A stretch of DNA of 64,000 nt from Liquorilactobacillus oeni DSM 19972 (GCF_001436275.1 NZ_AZEH01000037.1:22171-86170), one strand, 5' to 3'; positions 9,969 through 19,359 are shown, counted from the stretch's first letter. Translations and numbers: made by a program. Notes: a model not told the origin generated them from the letters alone.

Positions 9969-11237
9969 TTGGAAAAAAAGTTAAGGCTTCTTGTAGTTGG
10001 TTCGGGTGCACGTGAACATGCAATTTGCAGATCTTTTTTAAAAAGTCACTGTGTCAGTGATGTTTTTTGTGCCCCAGGAAATGACGGTATGAAAAAAACA
10101 GGAATAAAGACAATTGATCTGTCTGAACTTGATTTTAGTAACTTAAAGAAGTTTGTAAAAGAAAATGCAATTGATTGGACTTTTGTTGGGCCAGAGAATG
10201 CTTTGGTAAATGGAATTGTGGATTCTTTCAAAAAAGATGGATTAAAAATATTTGGACCATCTGCAGAGGCCGCACAGTTGGAGGGCTCAAAAGATTTTGC
10301 GTTACGTTTTATGACGACACAGCATGTTCCAACGGCTAAATACCAATCTTTTGGTGTAAAAGAAGAAGCGTTAAAAGCGTTGACAAACTGGCCTTTGCCG
10401 CTTGTAATTAAAGCTGACGGTCTTGCTGGCGGTAAAGGTGTCACAATTTGTCAAGATGTGGCAACTGCCCAAGAAACAGTCACACGACTCTTTGATAATG
10501 GCCAGCAACGGCTTGTTTTTGAAGAATTTTTGGAAGGTCAAGAATACTCGCTTTTTGTAGTTGTCAATGAAAAAAATTATCAGATTCTGCCAATGGCCCA
10601 AGATCATAAACGTGCTTATAATTTTGATAAAGGACCGAATACAGGCGGTATGGGAGCATACAGCCCTGTGCCCCAACTTTTGCACACTGACTATCAGCAA
10701 ATGATTACAGAAGTTGTTGAGCCTTCTATTCAGGGATTGAGAAAAAGAAATTTTGATTACGTTGGTGTCTTATATATTGGACTGATTTTGACTGCGAGCG
10801 GACCTAAGGTGATTGAATATAATGTGCGTTTGGGAGATCCTGAAACACAGGTTGTTTTGCCTAGATTAAAAACTGATTTTGCAGTACTGATCGATGATTG
10901 TCTTCGTATGCGCACAATGAAACAGCTTGAATTTAAACAAAATGCTTGTTTGGGGATTGTTATTGCAGCTCAAGGCTATCCGCAAAAACCTAAACAGGGG
11001 CAAAGCTTGTCCTCTTTTATTGAAGAACCTGATATAACAATTGATTATGCTAATGTTATGGAACAAAACGGGAAGATGATAGGTGCAGGTGGCAGATTAT
11101 TGACTGTTGCTGCAACTGCCGCGACATTACTTGAGGCACAAAAAAAAGCCTATCATTATATTGAAAAACTTTCACTTTCAGGTTGCTTTTACCGTGAAGA
11201 TATTGGAGCGAAGGCTCTCTCAAAGGGCAATTCTTAG
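9969..11237 (+). CDS. purD: Phosphoribosylamine-glycine ligase (GAR synthetase)
   Basis: PurD joins glycine to phosphoribosylamine with ATP. It is 422 residues with the ATP-grasp layout: N-terminal VVGSGAREHAI, VGPENALVNGI, the ATP-binding KADGLAGGKGV, and EYNVRLGDPETQ near the metal site. The start is TTG, preceded by GGAGG at 9957-9961. It is the last gene of the operon. purE and purK, needed between AIR and CAIR, are not in the window and probably lie upstream with purB. Confidence 0.97.
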   Translation: MEKKLRLLVVGSGAREHAICRSFLKSHCVSDVFCAPGNDGMKKTGIKTIDLSELDFSNLKKFVKENAIDWTFVGPENALVNGIVDSFKKDGLKIFGPSAEAAQLEGSKDFALRFMTTQHVPTAKYQSFGVKEEALKALTNWPLPLVIKADGLAGGKGVTICQDVATAQETVTRLFDNGQQRLVFEEFLEGQEYSLFVVVNEKNYQILPMAQDHKRAYNFDKGPNTGGMGAYSPVPQLLHTDYQQMITEVVEPSIQGLRKRNFDYVGVLYIGLILTASGPKVIEYNVRLGDPETQVVLPRLKTDFAVLIDDCLRMRTMKQLEFKQNACLGIVIAAQGYPQKPKQGQSLSSFIEEPDITIDYANVMEQNGKMIGAGGRLLTVAATAATLLEAQKKAYHYIEKLSLSGCFYREDIGAKALSKGNS

Positions 11238-11287
11238 TTAGGGCATTTATTGAAAATATGTCAGTACATAAACTGCAAGATAGTCTA

Positions 11288-11327
11288 AAGGGGCTGAGCC
11301 AAAACTTATGTTTTGGCTCAGCCCCTT
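11288..11327. repeat. Perfect palindrome, dispersed GGGGCTG-type repeat 1
   Basis: An 18-bp perfect inverted repeat has arms at 11288-11305 and 11310-11327 with a four-base loop. It lies between the convergent purD and aminotransferase genes. It could end transcription from either side, but neither strand has a proper T-run. Its arm (AAGGGGCTGAGCCAAAAC) closely resembles the palindromes at 19324 and, less exactly, those at 29330, 39792, 48611 and 59018. Confidence 0.85.
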
Positions 11328-11414
11328 GCACACATTGTAAGATACTTAAATTTTTTATTGCAGTTTAAAGATTTAGTAACTGATTGTTTCAGATTGAAGT
11401 GAGGTCTCCTTATT

Positions 11415-12602
11415 TTAGATAGCAAATTGATTTACTAGCGAATATTTAATAGCTTCCCCAAGATCTGCGCATCCTTTTTTAATCTCAGAAAGCGAAACCC
11501 CCGTAAAGTTCAACCTAATGTAATTTTTGGGTGAACTATTTGCAAAAAGAGATGACCCCTCAAGAAAAGTAACTATGTTTGTTTGTTTTAACAAGATAGC
11601 TGCATCACATCCTTGAGGCAGTGTGACCCAGATAAAGAAGCCGCCTTGAGGATGCGAAAAGCTGCAATCTGTAGGTAATTCATCTTCAAGACAAGTTAAC
11701 ATTGTCTGCATTTTCAAACGGTATGCTCTTCGCAAATGGTCAATATGTTTTTCAATACTGTTTTCGCCAAGGTATTGATCAATACTCTCAAGCAAAACGT
11801 TAGAAGATTGACAGTCATATGAAAGTCGTAAGGAGGAAAGCTGTTTAACAATCTCTGGAGAAGCAATCAACCAGCCACAGCGTAAAGCAGGGGAAAGAAT
11901 TTTTGAAAAACTGCCTAGTGTAATTACGTTTCCGGTTCTGTCAAAGGATTTGATGGCAGGAAGAGCTGACCCTTCATAGCGCAATTCACGGTAAGGATCG
12001 TCTTCAATGACGACAGCTTGATATTTTGCTGCAAGTGCTGCCAATCTTTTTCTTTTTATTGTCGACATGCAATAGCCTGTTGGATTCTGAAAATTAGGAA
12101 TAGTATAGATGATTTTAATCTTGTTATGCTGTAGTGTATTTTCTAGAGTCTCCAAATCCATACCATCTTTTTCCATTGGAATCTCGTAGTATTTTGGAAG
12201 ATGCTCATTGAAAGCTTCTAAAGCCCCTACATAGGTTGGTGCTTCAACAGCAATTCCATCATGGTCATCAAGAAAGAGACTTGACAGCAATTTAATTCCT
12301 TGCTGAGCTCCTTGTGTTAACATAATTTCTTCTGAAGAACAATCAAAACCCATTTTTTTTGTTGATGATGCAATTTTTTGTCTTAAGGGCTCGTATCCCG
12401 TAACTGTACGGTATTGAAAAAGATCGTTGGATTCGTCGTTAATTCGTTTTTCAAAGGCCCTTTTAAGTTCATCTTTAGGAAATAAATTTGGATCAGGGTA
12501 ACCGCCTGCAAATGAAATCTTGTTGGCTTGTGCGCTCAACTTGAAAAGTTCGTCTAGACTTGACGAATCTTGGTTTATGCGGTGTGAAAAAGTTGGAATC
12601 AT
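11415..12602 (-). CDS. PLP-dependent class I/II aminotransferase (2-aminoadipate/aromatic type)
   Basis: A fold-type I aminotransferase of 395 residues. The PLP lysine is Lys234 in GSFSKILSPALR. NPTG at 173-176 and EDDPY at 200-204 hold the cofactor. The sequence resembles the aminotransferase half of MocR regulators and LysN/AAD-type enzymes, but there is no N-terminal helix-turn-helix, so it is a free enzyme. The substrate cannot be told; aromatic or branched-chain amino acids or 2-aminoadipate are possible. It faces away from a LysR gene, which suggests that regulator controls it. TCAGGCCCTCC on the + strand gives a GGAGGG ribosome site before its ATG. Confidence 0.88.
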   Translation of the reverse strand: MIPTFSHRINQDSSSLDELFKLSAQANKISFAGGYPDPNLFPKDELKRAFEKRINDESNDLFQYRTVTGYEPLRQKIASSTKKMGFDCSSEEIMLTQGAQQGIKLLSSLFLDDHDGIAVEAPTYVGALEAFNEHLPKYYEIPMEKDGMDLETLENTLQHNKIKIIYTIPNFQNPTGYCMSTIKRKRLAALAAKYQAVVIEDDPYRELRYEGSALPAIKSFDRTGNVITLGSFSKILSPALRCGWLIASPEIVKQLSSLRLSYDCQSSNVLLESIDQYLGENSIEKHIDHLRRAYRLKMQTMLTCLEDELPTDCSFSHPQGGFFIWVTLPQGCDAAILLKQTNIVTFLEGSSLFANSSPKNYIRLNFTGVSLSEIKKGCADLGEAIKYSLVNQFAI

Positions 12603-12707
12603 GTCAGGCCCTCCTTATTATTTAAAATTGAAAATTAGCCTTGCTTTTATGTTGAAATAAGTGTACCTTTATTTTTGAATTAAGTAAAACTCAAGTTTTT
12701 CAATTTA

Positions 12708-12726
12708 AAGTGAAATTAATTCACTT
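12708..12726. promoter_or_regulatory. Palindromic operator candidate between aminotransferase and lysR
   Basis: AAGTGAA (12708-12714) and TTCACTT (12720-12726) form a perfect 7-5-7 palindrome that ends just before the lysR ribosome site. LysR proteins commonly bind interrupted palindromes in such divergent spacers to repress themselves and activate the neighbour. The regulator-site pairing is inferred. Confidence 0.45.
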
Positions 12727-12744
12727 AAGAAAGGAATACCTATT

Positions 12745-13656
12745 TTGGCTAATTTTTCGTATGAAGTTTTTAGTGAAGTTGCAAAGCGAAAAACTTTTTT
12801 TGCAGCTGCTACTCAGCTTAGAGTAACCCCGTCTGCAGTTAGCCATTCAATTGCAGGCTTGGAAAAAGAATTGGGCTTCTCACTTTTTGTACGTAATCGT
12901 ACAGGAGTAAAACTTACTTCAGATGGTAAGAAAGTCTTACCGGTTGTACAGGAAATTTTAAATACTGAGGCAAAGTTAAGAGAAGAGGCCGCTCGCATTA
13001 ATGGTTTAAATGAAGGACGAATAAGGATTGGGGCTTTTAGTAGTGTCTGCATTAACTGGCTGCCGGACATTATTCGCAGTTTTAAAAAAACGTATCCTAA
13101 TATAGAACTATCTGTCATTCAGGGGAATTTTAATGCAGTTGCCGAGCAGGTCAGAGTAGGGACACTTGATTTAGGATTTAGTGCACTGCCTATCAAGGAA
13201 AAACTTGAAGTAATTCCCTTGCATAGGGATCCAATATATTGTATAACACCTAAAAGTTTCACTCCCCGTGCAGATAAAATTATTGCTAGAAGTGATATTC
13301 AGGATAAAAATTTTATTTTGCAGCAAATTGATTATGATCGTGATACAAAAAAAGCTTTGGATACTTATAATGTTTCTGTTAATTCAATTCACTACAGTAT
13401 TGACGATGCCTCAATAATTGCGATGGTTGAAAGTGGTTTAGGCTTAGGAATTCTTCCAGAACTGGCATTGCAAAAATTATCTGGAAATGTAAATAGGTAT
13501 CCTTTTCAGGAGCATTTTTATCGGACTATCTGTCTTATATCACACGCAGAAGCTAAACAAACTCCATCAACACGTGCTTTTGTAAAAGAAATTCAAAAAT
13601 ATCTGTTAAAAAGATACGGGGATGAGTGGGCAAAACAGTTTGCTAATCTTTTTTAA
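12745..13656 (+). CDS. LysR-family transcriptional regulator
   Basis: A 303-residue LysR regulator. The N-terminal winged helix-turn-helix covers about residues 1-60, with the typical FFAAATQLRVTPSAVSHSI and LEKELGFSLFVRNR. A linker helix follows, and from about residue 90 comes the periplasmic-binding-like effector domain (GRIRIGAFSSVCINWLP). The start is TTG with AAGAAAGGA upstream. It is divergent from the aminotransferase and 95 bases before a MATE exporter, so either or both may be targets. The effector is unknown. Confidence 0.92.
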   Translation: MANFSYEVFSEVAKRKTFFAAATQLRVTPSAVSHSIAGLEKELGFSLFVRNRTGVKLTSDGKKVLPVVQEILNTEAKLREEAARINGLNEGRIRIGAFSSVCINWLPDIIRSFKKTYPNIELSVIQGNFNAVAEQVRVGTLDLGFSALPIKEKLEVIPLHRDPIYCITPKSFTPRADKIIARSDIQDKNFILQQIDYDRDTKKALDTYNVSVNSIHYSIDDASIIAMVESGLGLGILPELALQKLSGNVNRYPFQEHFYRTICLISHAEAKQTPSTRAFVKEIQKYLLKRYGDEWAKQFANLF

Positions 13657-13751
13657 AAAGTTTCTTTAAAAAGGGTTCAATTTAGCACATGAATGTGATA
13701 GTATTTGAAATTGTCGTTTTGCAAGAAAGTTCTGAGACTGGAGGTAAAAGA

Positions 13752-15113
13752 GTGAGGGAATTAACCAAGGGAAGTCCAATTAAACTTATTTTGATGTTTA
13801 CACTGCCGCTTTTGATTGGAAATTTGTTCCAGCAATTTTACAGTATTTCTGATACATTAATTGTGGGGCAGACTCTAGGTGTGAATGAATTAGCAGCTGT
13901 AGGATCAACCGGAAGCATTCAATTTTTAATTATTGGTTTTGCACAAGGGTTAACGGCCGGGCTGTCGATTATGACTGCACAGTATTTTGGTGCAGGAAAT
14001 TATAAAAAGGTTAGGGAAAGCTTTGCAACAAGCATTATTATTAGTTCGGTTACAACTGTAATCTTGACTTTCCTTAGTCTTTTCTTTATTAAAGATATTT
14101 TAGTACTTATGCAGACACCTAAAGAAATTGAACAAGATGCACAGCTTTTTATATCAATTATCTTTGCAGGTATTTTTTCATCAATGGCTTTTAATTTGTT
14201 GGCGAATGTTATTCGAGCGTTGGGTGATAGCAGGACACCGCTATACTTTCTTATCATTGCAGCAATTGTAAACATTGGACTTGAGCTCTTTTTCATTCTT
14301 GTTTTAAAAATGGGTGTTGAAGGTGCAGGTTACGCTACCGTTATTGCACAAGTTTTTTCGGTTTTTTTGTGTATTGTCTATATCATTAAGAAAATACCTT
14401 TGCTTCAGGTTAGAAAGCGTGATTTTAAAGCAGTCACTCTTGTAGAGCTTAAGCGGCATCTTTATGTAGGGCTTCCTATGGCTTTTCAGACTTCAATAAT
14501 TGCAATCGGTTCTATTATGGTGCAAGCAGCCTTAAATGGGCTGGGTACCACTGCAGTTGCAGCCGCGACTGCAGCTGGAAAAATTGATCAAGTTGCAATC
14601 CAGCCAATGATGTCTTTTGGGGTCGCAATGGCTACTTTTACTGCACAAAATTATGGTGCAGGAAAATATGAGCGTATTTTAAAGGGTGTTAAGCAATGCC
14701 TGATCGTGTCTGGTCTTTTCAGCTTAGGTGCTGGTCTGCTGGTAATTCTTTTTGGAAAAGATTTAGTGGTTCTTTTTGTAGGTAAAGCCGAGACAGAGGT
14801 TTTGAACTTGGCACAGATATATTTTAATGCAAACTGCACTTTTTACCTGCTGCTCGCTACCCTTTTTGTTTTGCGTTATACCCTCCAAGGGCTGGGGCAA
14901 AGTGTTATCCCAACCCTTGCTGGAATGGTCGAGTTGTTGATGAGATGCTTGGCAGCCTTGATTTTAGCATCGTCTGTTGGTTATGTGGGTGCTTGCTTTG
15001 CAAGTCCCTTAGCTTGGCTGGGTTCATGCAGTGTCTTAATTTTCTCGTATTTCAAAGCAATGAAAATGCTACGCAAAAAAGAAGAAGAGTTTCCAGAAGG
15101 TATCCGAGTATAA
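13752..15113 (+). CDS. MATE-family multidrug/metabolite exporter
   Basis: A polytopic membrane protein of 453 residues with about twelve hydrophobic segments in two similar halves, as in the MATE (NorM/DinF-like) exporters that use ion gradients. The N-terminal LTKGSPIKLILMFTLPLLIG and LFQQFYSISDTLIVG are typical. I preferred the GTG at 13752, because GGAGG lies seven bases upstream. An ATG at 13689 in the same frame would add 21 residues of non-typical sequence with a poor ribosome site. The substrate is not known. It follows lysR on the same strand and may be controlled by it. Confidence 0.9.
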   Translation: MRELTKGSPIKLILMFTLPLLIGNLFQQFYSISDTLIVGQTLGVNELAAVGSTGSIQFLIIGFAQGLTAGLSIMTAQYFGAGNYKKVRESFATSIIISSVTTVILTFLSLFFIKDILVLMQTPKEIEQDAQLFISIIFAGIFSSMAFNLLANVIRALGDSRTPLYFLIIAAIVNIGLELFFILVLKMGVEGAGYATVIAQVFSVFLCIVYIIKKIPLLQVRKRDFKAVTLVELKRHLYVGLPMAFQTSIIAIGSIMVQAALNGLGTTAVAAATAAGKIDQVAIQPMMSFGVAMATFTAQNYGAGKYERILKGVKQCLIVSGLFSLGAGLLVILFGKDLVVLFVGKAETEVLNLAQIYFNANCTFYLLLATLFVLRYTLQGLGQSVIPTLAGMVELLMRCLAALILASSVGYVGACFASPLAWLGSCSVLIFSYFKAMKMLRKKEEEFPEGIRV

Positions 15114-15207
15114 AAAGTATTTTTTTAAAATTGAAGAGTTAAAAAAGTTGCGCTCAATCTATATATTTGATATTATTCTTGAGAATTTGTTGATAGAAGG
15201 TGATTTA

Positions 15208-15414
15208 ATGGACAGTATGTTTAATATTGGTGAAAAAGTTAAGTGTAAAAAATTTGGGACATTAACTCATGATTTCGTAGGTTCTATAGAAAAAGTATAT
15301 GAAAACTCGGCAATGGTAGCTATTTTGGATCATGATGCGTCTGATGAAGTGGCAGTTAATGATTTTCATAACAGAGTAATTGTACGGTTAAGGGACATGA
15401 AAAAAGTATCCTAA
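15208..15414 (+). CDS. DUF2187-like small protein
   Basis: A 68-residue protein starting at the ATG at 15208 with GAAGG upstream. MFNIGEKVKCKKFGTL followed by GSIEKVYENSAMVAI is the pattern of DUF2187, small KOW/SH3-like proteins of unknown function found in Lactobacillales. The frame is open back to 15148 but without a ribosome site. No partner is evident; a strong tRNA promoter begins eight bases after its stop. Confidence 0.75.
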   Translation: MDSMFNIGEKVKCKKFGTLTHDFVGSIEKVYENSAMVAILDHDASDEVAVNDFHNRVIVRLRDMKKVS

Positions 15415-15421
15415 AAATAAG

Positions 15422-15450
15422 CTGACACTTTTTAACTTTTATGCTATACT
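15422..15450 (+). promoter_or_regulatory. Promoter of tRNA-Gly
   Basis: CTGACA at 15422-15427 and TATACT at 15445-15450 are spaced by 17 bases. The -10 ends 12 bases before the tRNA, so the 5' leader would be very short. Confidence 0.75.
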
Positions 15451-15462
15451 ACTATCTGTTGT

Positions 15463-15533
15463 GCGGGTGTAGTTTAGTGGTAAAATTCCAGCTTCCCAAG
15501 CTGATGTCGCGAGTTCGATTCTCGTCACCCGCT
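15463..15533 (+). tRNA. tRNA-Gly (anticodon CCC)
   Basis: A full cloverleaf is seen. The acceptor is GCGGGTG (15463-15469) paired with CACCCGC (15526-15532), with discriminator T. The anticodon stem is CCAGC/GCTGA with one C-A mismatch at its base. The loop is TTCCCAA, giving anticodon CCC, which reads GGG. The T arm has GAGTTCGATTCTC. CCA is not encoded and must be added by tRNA nucleotidyltransferase. Confidence 0.93.
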
Positions 15534-15545
15534 TTGTAGTATAAT

Positions 15546-15786
15546 TAATGTCCGATTAGGGACAAACCTATCTAAGTTTAGTTCAAAAGTATCCGATAAT
15601 GGGAACTAGTAGGGTCATTTGATTGTTGAGCGAGTCTGGGGTGGTGCGAGCCGGATCATGAGATTTTCTGAATCGTATTCCTTAGGATTTAAAATTTTAT
15701 ATTGAGTGGATTGCTGATCAATTAATTAGAGTGGTACCGCGGGTTTTCTCGTCTCTTACATTTAACAATGTAGGAGCTTTTTTTAT
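15546..15786 (+). promoter_or_regulatory. T-box leader controlling argS (Arg specifier)
   Basis: A tRNA-sensing T-box riboswitch. The T-box itself is AGAGTGGTACCGCGGG at 15728-15743. The terminator is CTCTTACAT (15753-15761) paired with ATGTAGGAG (15768-15776), then a T-run. Stem I is closed by CTAAG (15572-15576) with CTTAG (15681-15685), with the apical GTCTGGGGTGGTGCGAG region inside. The specifier, in the expected internal loop just before the 3' base strand, is CGT at 15674-15676, an Arg codon. Uncharged tRNA-Arg should therefore favour read-through into argS. TATAAT at 15540-15545, just behind tRNA-Gly, may be its own -10. Confidence 0.92.
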
Positions 15787-15802
15787 ATAAGGAGGAGTAT
15801 AC

Positions 15803-17503
15803 ATGGAATTTAGAGATCAAGTTATTAGAGTATTAGCAGAAGTACTTGGTGATAAACTTTCTGCAGAAAAAATTAAGCAGGTTTTGGAAAAGCCTAAAGA
15901 CTTAGCACTTGGGGACTATGCTTTTCCTGCATTTTTATTGGCAAAAACACTTCATAAGGCTCCGCAGCAAATCGCTGCAGAAATAGTACAGAAAATTAAC
16001 CAGGAGCATTTTGAAAAAATACAGGCTGTTGGCCCATACGTTAACTTTTTTATGGATAAAAGCCAAGCTAGTGCTGCAGTTATTAGCACAGTTTTGAGGC
16101 AGCAGTTTTCTTATGGAGATCAAGATCTGGGAAAGGGTGGAAATGTTCCTATTGATATGTCTTCACCCAATATTGCCAAACCGATTTCAATGGGACATTT
16201 ACGTTCCACGGTAATTGGGAATTCTCTTGCTAAATTGTTAAAAAAAGTAAACTATCATCCCATTAAAATTAATCATTTAGGGGATTGGGGGACCCAATTC
16301 GGTAAATTGATTGAAGCGTATAAATTATGGGGGAGCGAAGAAGAAGTAAAAGCTGACCCAATAAACAAACTGCTGGAATATTATGTTCGTTTTCATAAAG
16401 AAGATGTTGCACATCCTGAACTTGATGAAAAGGCTCGTGGATGGTTCAAGAAACTGGAAGACGGTGATGAAGAAGCTATTCGTTTGTGGAAATGGTTCCG
16501 TTCAGAATCTCTTAAGTCTTTTATGAAAATATATGAAAAATTAGGAGTTGAATTTGATTCTTTTAATGGTGAAGCTTTTTATAATGATAAAATGGCTGAG
16601 ATTGTTTCAATTCTAGAAAAAAGGGATTTGTTAAAGGAAAGTCGCGGAGCGCAAATTGTTGATCTTGATAAGTATGACCTTAATCCTGCATTGATCCGTA
16701 AGACAGACGGGGCCACTCTTTATATTACACGTGATCTTGCAGCAGCTTTGTACCGCAAAAGAACTTATAACTTTGTCCAGTCTCTTTACGTGGTTGGTAA
16801 TGAACAGACAAATCATTTTAAACAGCTTAAAGCAGTTTTAAAAGAGATGGGTGAACCATGGTCTGATGATATTCATCATATTCCATTCGGATTGATTACT
16901 CAGGACGGGAAAAAACTTTCAACCAGAGCCGGCAGAGTTATTTTACTGGATGAAGTTCTTGATGATGCAGTCCAACTTGCAAGGAAACAAATCGAAGCAA
17001 AAAATCCGAATCTGGAAAATAAAGAGCAGGTTGCAAAAGAAGTAGGCGTAGGCGCCGTTATTTTCCATGACCTGAAAAATGAGAGAATGAACAATTTTGA
17101 CTTTAACCTTGAAGAAGTAGTTCGGTTTGAAGGTGAAACTGGTCCTTATGTGCAATACTCACATGCTCGTGCAATGAGTATTTTACGCAAAGCAAAAGAA
17201 GAAGGCCACGTTTTAAATGAACAAGAAAACTATAGTCTGAATGATCCTGAATCATGGGAAGTTATTACTGAGATTGCTGCTTTTCCTAAAATGGTGAAGC
17301 GGGCAGTCGTTGAATACGAGCCTTCAGTGATTGCAAAGTATGGCCTGCATTTGGCAAAAGCCTTCAATAAATACTATGCTCATTCTAAGGTTTTAAAGGA
17401 TGATGAGCAATTGTATGCAAGACTTGCTCTGGTAAAGAGCGTTGCAACTGTTTTGAAAGAATCCTTAAATCTTCTCGGAGTGCATGCACCCGATAAAATG
17501 TAA
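15803..17503 (+). CDS. argS: Arginyl-tRNA synthetase
   Basis: A class I synthetase of 566 residues that charges tRNA-Arg. The N-terminal additional domain covers residues 1-110. The HIGH-like motif is in SSPNIAKPISMGHLRST near 120, and the KMSKS-equivalent region follows QDGKKLSTRAG near 370. The C-terminal helical anticodon domain holds GPYVQYSHARA. The ATG is preceded by AAGGAGGAG. Expression is controlled by the Arg T-box upstream, and a terminator follows. Confidence 0.98.
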   Translation: MEFRDQVIRVLAEVLGDKLSAEKIKQVLEKPKDLALGDYAFPAFLLAKTLHKAPQQIAAEIVQKINQEHFEKIQAVGPYVNFFMDKSQASAAVISTVLRQQFSYGDQDLGKGGNVPIDMSSPNIAKPISMGHLRSTVIGNSLAKLLKKVNYHPIKINHLGDWGTQFGKLIEAYKLWGSEEEVKADPINKLLEYYVRFHKEDVAHPELDEKARGWFKKLEDGDEEAIRLWKWFRSESLKSFMKIYEKLGVEFDSFNGEAFYNDKMAEIVSILEKRDLLKESRGAQIVDLDKYDLNPALIRKTDGATLYITRDLAAALYRKRTYNFVQSLYVVGNEQTNHFKQLKAVLKEMGEPWSDDIHHIPFGLITQDGKKLSTRAGRVILLDEVLDDAVQLARKQIEAKNPNLENKEQVAKEVGVGAVIFHDLKNERMNNFDFNLEEVVRFEGETGPYVQYSHARAMSILRKAKEEGHVLNEQENYSLNDPESWEVITEIAAFPKMVKRAVVEYEPSVIAKYGLHLAKAFNKYYAHSKVLKDDEQLYARLALVKSVATVLKESLNLLGVHAPDKM

Positions 17504-17512
17504 TAATTGGAT

Positions 17513-17554
17513 TAGCGCTGACATGTTATACAATAATGTTCAAGCGCTTTTTTT
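17513..17554 (+). terminator. Terminator after argS
   Basis: AGCGCT (17514-17519) pairs with AGCGCT (17543-17548), with further pairing in the inner GAC/GTTC bases, and is followed by seven T. It ends the argS transcript. Confidence 0.8.
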
Positions 17555-17570
17555 GAGAGAAAAATGTTAA

Positions 17571-17614
17571 CAGACCGGTTTGTGTTGACATTACACATGG
17601 TCTGAAAGTAAAAT
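17571..17614 (+). promoter_or_regulatory. rny promoter overlapping an inverted repeat
   Basis: TTGACA at 17585-17590 and TAAAAT at 17609-17614 are 18 bases apart and form a good promoter for rny. An inverted repeat spans it: CAGACC (17571-17576) with GGTCTG (17599-17604), and TGTGT with ACACA inside. The repeat covers the -35, so a repressor site is possible; no regulator is named. Confidence 0.6.
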
Positions 17615-17701
17615 GTTCTTGTGTGGAAAAATTAATAACATCTTTAAAGCAATGGTTATTTTCAGTTTTTAATCATTTTTTGACGATGTGGAGGTGAAAA
17701 T

Positions 17702-19267
17702 TTGAATTTAACAATTATTATCCTCGCCATCGCTATTATAACTTTGGGTATTGGGTTTGCTTTAGGTATCGTTTTTCGTAAAAGAGGCTATGAGAAGACA
17801 TTAGATGCTGCCACAAAAACGGCACAGGGAATCTTGAAAAATGCTAAGAAAGAAGCAGAAGCACAAAAAAAAGAAGCTATTTTAGAAGCTAAGGATGAGA
17901 GTCATCGTTACAGAGGCGAGATTGAAAAGGAGTTAAAAGAACGGCGCACAGAGGTACAAAGACAAGAAAACAGACTGCTTCAAAGAGAAGAAAATCTTGA
18001 TCATAAAGATTCTGCTCTTGAAAAGCGCGAACAGGGGTTAATTCAAAAAGGAAATCAGATTGATAGTCAAAAGAAAGAATTGGATAAGCAAAGAAATAAA
18101 GTCGACTTGCTAATTCAAGAACAAGAAACAGAGCTTGAAAGAGTTGCATCTTTGACACGTGAACAGGCTAAAAAAGTGATTATGTCTGAGACCAAAGAAT
18201 CACTTAGTCATGAAAGAGCAGTTATGATAAAAGACAGCGAAGCAGAAGCTAAAGCCAGTGCTGATAGAACTGCTAAAAACTTGATTGCACAAGCGATTCA
18301 AAGAAGTGCTGCTGACACAGTATCTGAAACAACTGTATCAGTAGTTTCATTGCCAAATGATGAAATGAAGGGTCGAATTATTGGCCGCGAAGGCCGTAAT
18401 ATTCGAACGCTTGAAACTTTGACTGGAATTGATTTGATTATTGATGATACCCCAGAAGCTGTTGTCTTAAGCGGTTTTGATCCTGTAAGACGTGAAATAG
18501 CCAAAATGTCCTTGGAAAAGCTCATTCAAGATGGGCGGATTCATCCAGCAAGAATCGAAGAAATGGTGGAAAAGTCCACTAAAGAAATGGATGCTAAAAT
18601 TCGAGAAATCGGAGAAGAAGCCGTATTTGACTTAGGATTACATTCTATGCATCCAGATTTAATCAAAACGATTGGCCGCTTGAAATTCAGAACAAGTTAT
18701 GGACAAAATGTTTTGGATCATTCTATAGAAGTTGCTAAAATCACTGGTGTGTTAGCTGCGGAACTCGATGAGGATGTTGATCTAGCTAAACGTGCGGGAC
18801 TTTTGCACGATATTGGAAAGGCTATTGATCATGAAGTAAATGGGTCGCATGTTCAGATTGGTGTAGAATTAACGAAGAAGTATCATGAAAGTAATGTAGT
18901 AATCAATACAATTGCTTCTCATCACGGTGACGTTGAACCAACATGTACCATTGCAGTTCTTGTTGCCGCTGCAGATGCTATTTCAGCTGCAAGACCAGGT
19001 GCAAGAAGCGAATCACTTGAGAATTACATTCATCGTTTGGAAAAACTAGAAAAAATTACGAATAACTTTGACGGTGTAAAGAAGAGTTACGCAATTCAAG
19101 CTGGTCGAGAGTTGCGAGTAATTGTTAAACCAAATGAAGTGAACGATTTGGAATCAAGTGTTCTTGCTCATGATATTAAAAATAGAATTGAAGACGAACT
19201 AGAGTACCCAGGGCATATTAAGGTGACGGTGATTAGAGAAGTGAGAGCTGTTGAATATGCTAAGTAG
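17702..19267 (+). CDS. rny: Ribonuclease Y
   Basis: RNase Y is the membrane-bound endoribonuclease that starts mRNA decay in many Firmicutes. The 521-residue protein has the full layout: an N-terminal membrane helix (residues 3-25), a long charged coiled coil (about 30-200), a KH domain with [15 protein letters not shown], and an HD domain with [12 protein letters not shown]. The start is TTG with GGAGGTG nine bases upstream. It has its own promoter and is followed by a palindromic repeat. Confidence 0.97.
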   Translation: MNLTIIILAIAIITLGIGFALGIVFRKRGYEKTLDAATKTAQGILKNAKKEAEAQKKEAILEAKDESHRYRGEIEKELKERRTEVQRQENRLLQREENLDHKDSALEKREQGLIQKGNQIDSQKKELDKQRNKVDLLIQEQETELERVASLTREQAKKVIMSETKESLSHERAVMIKDSEAEAKASADRTAKNLIAQAIQRSAADTVSETTVSVVSLPNDEMKGRIIGREGRNIRTLETLTGIDLIIDDTPEAVVLSGFDPVRREIAKMSLEKLIQDGRIHPARIEEMVEKSTKEMDAKIREIGEEAVFDLGLHSMHPDLIKTIGRLKFRTSYGQNVLDHSIEVAKITGVLAAELDEDVDLAKRAGLLHDIGKAIDHEVNGSHVQIGVELTKKYHESNVVINTIASHHGDVEPTCTIAVLVAAADAISAARPGARSESLENYIHRLEKLEKITNNFDGVKKSYAIQAGRELRVIVKPNEVNDLESSVLAHDIKNRIEDELEYPGHIKVTVIREVRAVEYAK

Positions 19268-19323
19268 AAGGGTTTTATCAGTAGTATTAATCTAAATATG
19301 GGTATTTCATAATATTGTAAGCA

Positions 19324-19359
19324 GGGGCTGTGGCAAAACATAAATTTTGCCACAGCCCC
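19324..19359. repeat. Palindrome, dispersed GGGGCTG-type repeat 2
   Basis: A 15-bp perfect inverted repeat has arms at 19324-19338 (GGGGCTGTGGCAAAA) and 19345-19359, with a six-base loop. A T-rich stretch follows, so it may end the rny transcript. It belongs to the same family as the palindrome after purD. Confidence 0.85.
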
